A DNA stretch of 64,000 bases from Candidatus Nitrosocaldaceae archaeon (GTDB lineage Archaea > Thermoproteota > Nitrososphaeria > Nitrososphaerales > Nitrosocaldaceae), in NCBI GenBank assembly GCA_026002835.1, contig BPGC01000004.1, forward strand, positions 62,001 to 126,000, written 5' to 3'. Both the position numbers and the translations under genes were made by a program. Numbering within the stretch: the stretch's first letter is position 1; each line of letters starts with the position of its first letter. The notes beneath the pieces were generated by a model, which made no database searches, had not been told where the DNA came from, and saw only the letters and a list, made by a program, of their open reading frames with translations. Shown one piece after another: positions 62,929 through 64,000 of this stretch.

Positions 62929-63735
62929 ATGAAGATATATCTTGGTACTCAAGGCATTCCAGCATCTGTTAGATTAAAGAATGGTAATATAATTGATGGA
63001 TTGTATGCTTTAAGATCATTATCATTAAACGCATTAGAATTAGACTTTGCATATAAGATATATCTTAATAATGAAGAATGTAAAATAGTTGCTGATATAG
63101 CAGAGAAGTTAGGAATTAGACTATCAATACATGCACCTTATTATATAAACCTATTATCAGAGAAAGAGAGTATAATAAAGGCATCCAAGAAGAGAATCTT
63201 AACATGTATAGAGAGAGCAGAAAATCTTAAAGCAGATGCTATAGCAGTTCATGCAGCATTTTATGGAAAGTTAAGTAAAGAGGAAGCGTATAATAGAATT
63301 AAGAGAGAATTGAAAGATATTATAGAATCAAATACAAGTAATGCATTAGCAATAGAAACCATGGCTAAGAATAATCAATTTGGAACATTGGATGAGGTAT
63401 TAAGATTGTATGAAGAGTTAGGTGTAAAGCCATACATAGATTTTGCTCATATATTTGCTAGAAATAATGGTATGATAGATTATGCTAGCATATTGGATAG
63501 ATTAGAAGATCTTGGTATAAAACATATCAATGCTCATTTTGAAGGATTAAAGTATAAGAATGGCAAATATACAGACATGCATGTACCAATAAACCAACCT
63601 CCATTTGAACCATTAGCAATAGAATTGGTAAATAGGAGAGGAAGCATAACTATAATCTGCGAATCTCCATTATTAGAACTAGATTGCTTAAAGATGAAGA
63701 AGATATTAGAAGAGATGGGTTATAAATGGGAATAA
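62929..63735 (+). CDS. nfo: Endonuclease IV-type AP endonuclease / TIM-barrel protein
   Basis: 268 residues of the xylose-isomerase-like TIM barrel: LRLSIHAPYYINLLS-type motif (IRLSIHAPYYINLLSE), ADAIAVHAAFYG, ALAIETMAKNNQFGTLDEVL, KPYIDFAHIFARNN, and HINAHFEG with late DMHVP and ICESPLL. The metal ligands His, Glu and Asp of Nfo are all visible. It probably cleaves abasic sites in base-excision repair. At 268 residues it is close to family length. Confidence 0.85.
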   Translation: MKIYLGTQGIPASVRLKNGNIIDGLYALRSLSLNALELDFAYKIYLNNEECKIVADIAEKLGIRLSIHAPYYINLLSEKESIIKASKKRILTCIERAENLKADAIAVHAAFYGKLSKEEAYNRIKRELKDIIESNTSNALAIETMAKNNQFGTLDEVLRLYEELGVKPYIDFAHIFARNNGMIDYASILDRLEDLGIKHINAHFEGLKYKNGKYTDMHVPINQPPFEPLAIELVNRRGSITIICESPLLELDCLKMKKILEEMGYKWE

Positions 63736-63751
63736 GCATCATCTATAAATA

Positions 63752-63979
63752 ATGGAATGTATCAGTTTCAATATGTTGGCTAGCATAATAGAGAAGCATA
63801 AAGGACATGATGTGATATGCAGAGAATGTAATATGCAAGCTGTAGACTTTATAGATTATGCAAAAGCATTAAGAGAAGGCAAAGCTGATCTATATAATAG
63901 AAACAAGTGTTGGTGTACATTAGCGATGCATTTCTATTGTAATGATTGCAAAGAAGAGATAGACTTGGATAAAGAATAA
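63752..63979 (+). CDS. Small Cys/His-rich protein (75 aa)
   Basis: 75 residues beginning MECISFNMLASIIEKHKGHD, with VICRECNMQAVDF and NKCWCTLAMHFYCNDCKEE. Cys in CxxC, CxC and CxxC groups suggests one or two zinc sites. It follows the endonuclease gene by 16 bp on the same strand. The real start may be the Met at residue 8. Function unknown. Confidence 0.6.
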   Translation: MECISFNMLASIIEKHKGHDVICRECNMQAVDFIDYAKALREGKADLYNRNKCWCTLAMHFYCNDCKEEIDLDKE

Positions 63980-64000
63980 GTATAATATTTTGTAACTTTT

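Overview
The window looks like the chromosome of an AT-rich archaeon of the Nitrososphaeria (Thaumarchaeota). Archaeal information-processing genes are abundant: RadA, Rpo4, eL21, eS30, EF-2, DnaG-type primase, TmcA and a KsgA/Dim1 methyltransferase. Archaeal-type metabolism is also present: PurP, the ThiD-ThiN fusion, CTP-dependent riboflavin kinase RibK and the FAD-synthase family protein RibL. A secreted protein with a PEFG-like C-terminal sorting signal and a copper nitrite reductase (NirK-like) fit ammonia-oxidising archaea. Many genes start with TTG or GTG, many are leaderless behind a TATA box, and Arg AGA/AGG and Ile ATA dominate. I cannot name the species. No rRNA or tRNA gene was found.

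Layout. 1-11.8 kb: a LOR/SDH-type enzyme, secreted proteins, the eS30-radA-eL21-rpo4-DUF655-rsmA-methyltransferase translation/repair cluster, a TGS protein with a decayed GTPase domain, and an unusual GMC-oxidoreductase cluster. 12-15.8 kb: tatC-tatA and a three-gene ABC exporter. 15.8-25.9 kb: tmcA, purP, a bifunctional-nuclease-domain protein, PII, EF-2, a SIS-domain isomerase, an MqnD-like protein, an Lrp-type RAM domain and thiC. 26.0-45.0 kb: an integrated tailed virus (Caudoviricetes-like). 45.2-64 kb: thiDN, sulfurtransferase, nitrite/sulfite reductase, adenine deaminase, phosphoribosyltransferase, GapN-like dehydrogenase, bioD, dnaG, ribK/ribL, an Lrp regulator, a SerA-like dehydrogenase, nirK and an endonuclease-IV-type protein.

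The provirus is 18,972 bp and is bounded by identical 60-bp direct repeats. It sits between the divergent genes thiC and thiDN. Its integrase gene is split across the two ends (SSV type), because the attachment site lies inside the integrase reading frame. It encodes a terminase, portal, fused protease-capsid protein, head-tail connectors, tail tube, tape measure and a tail-chaperone pair with a -1 slippery site. A TFB-like protein and a DEDD exonuclease are also present. The element is decaying: its family-B polymerase is in pieces, two winged-helix genes are dead, and the integrase carries a frame-breaking 43-nt palindromic insertion. It is peppered with a covarying family of short palindromes at gene-orientation switches, and with a ~96-bp element present as two inverted copies 8.8 kb apart.

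The best host-gene discovery is in EF-2. The conserved frame is broken just before the P-loop by a 16-nt segment that folds exactly as a bulge-helix-bulge archaeal intron. Removing it restores the full 730-residue protein.
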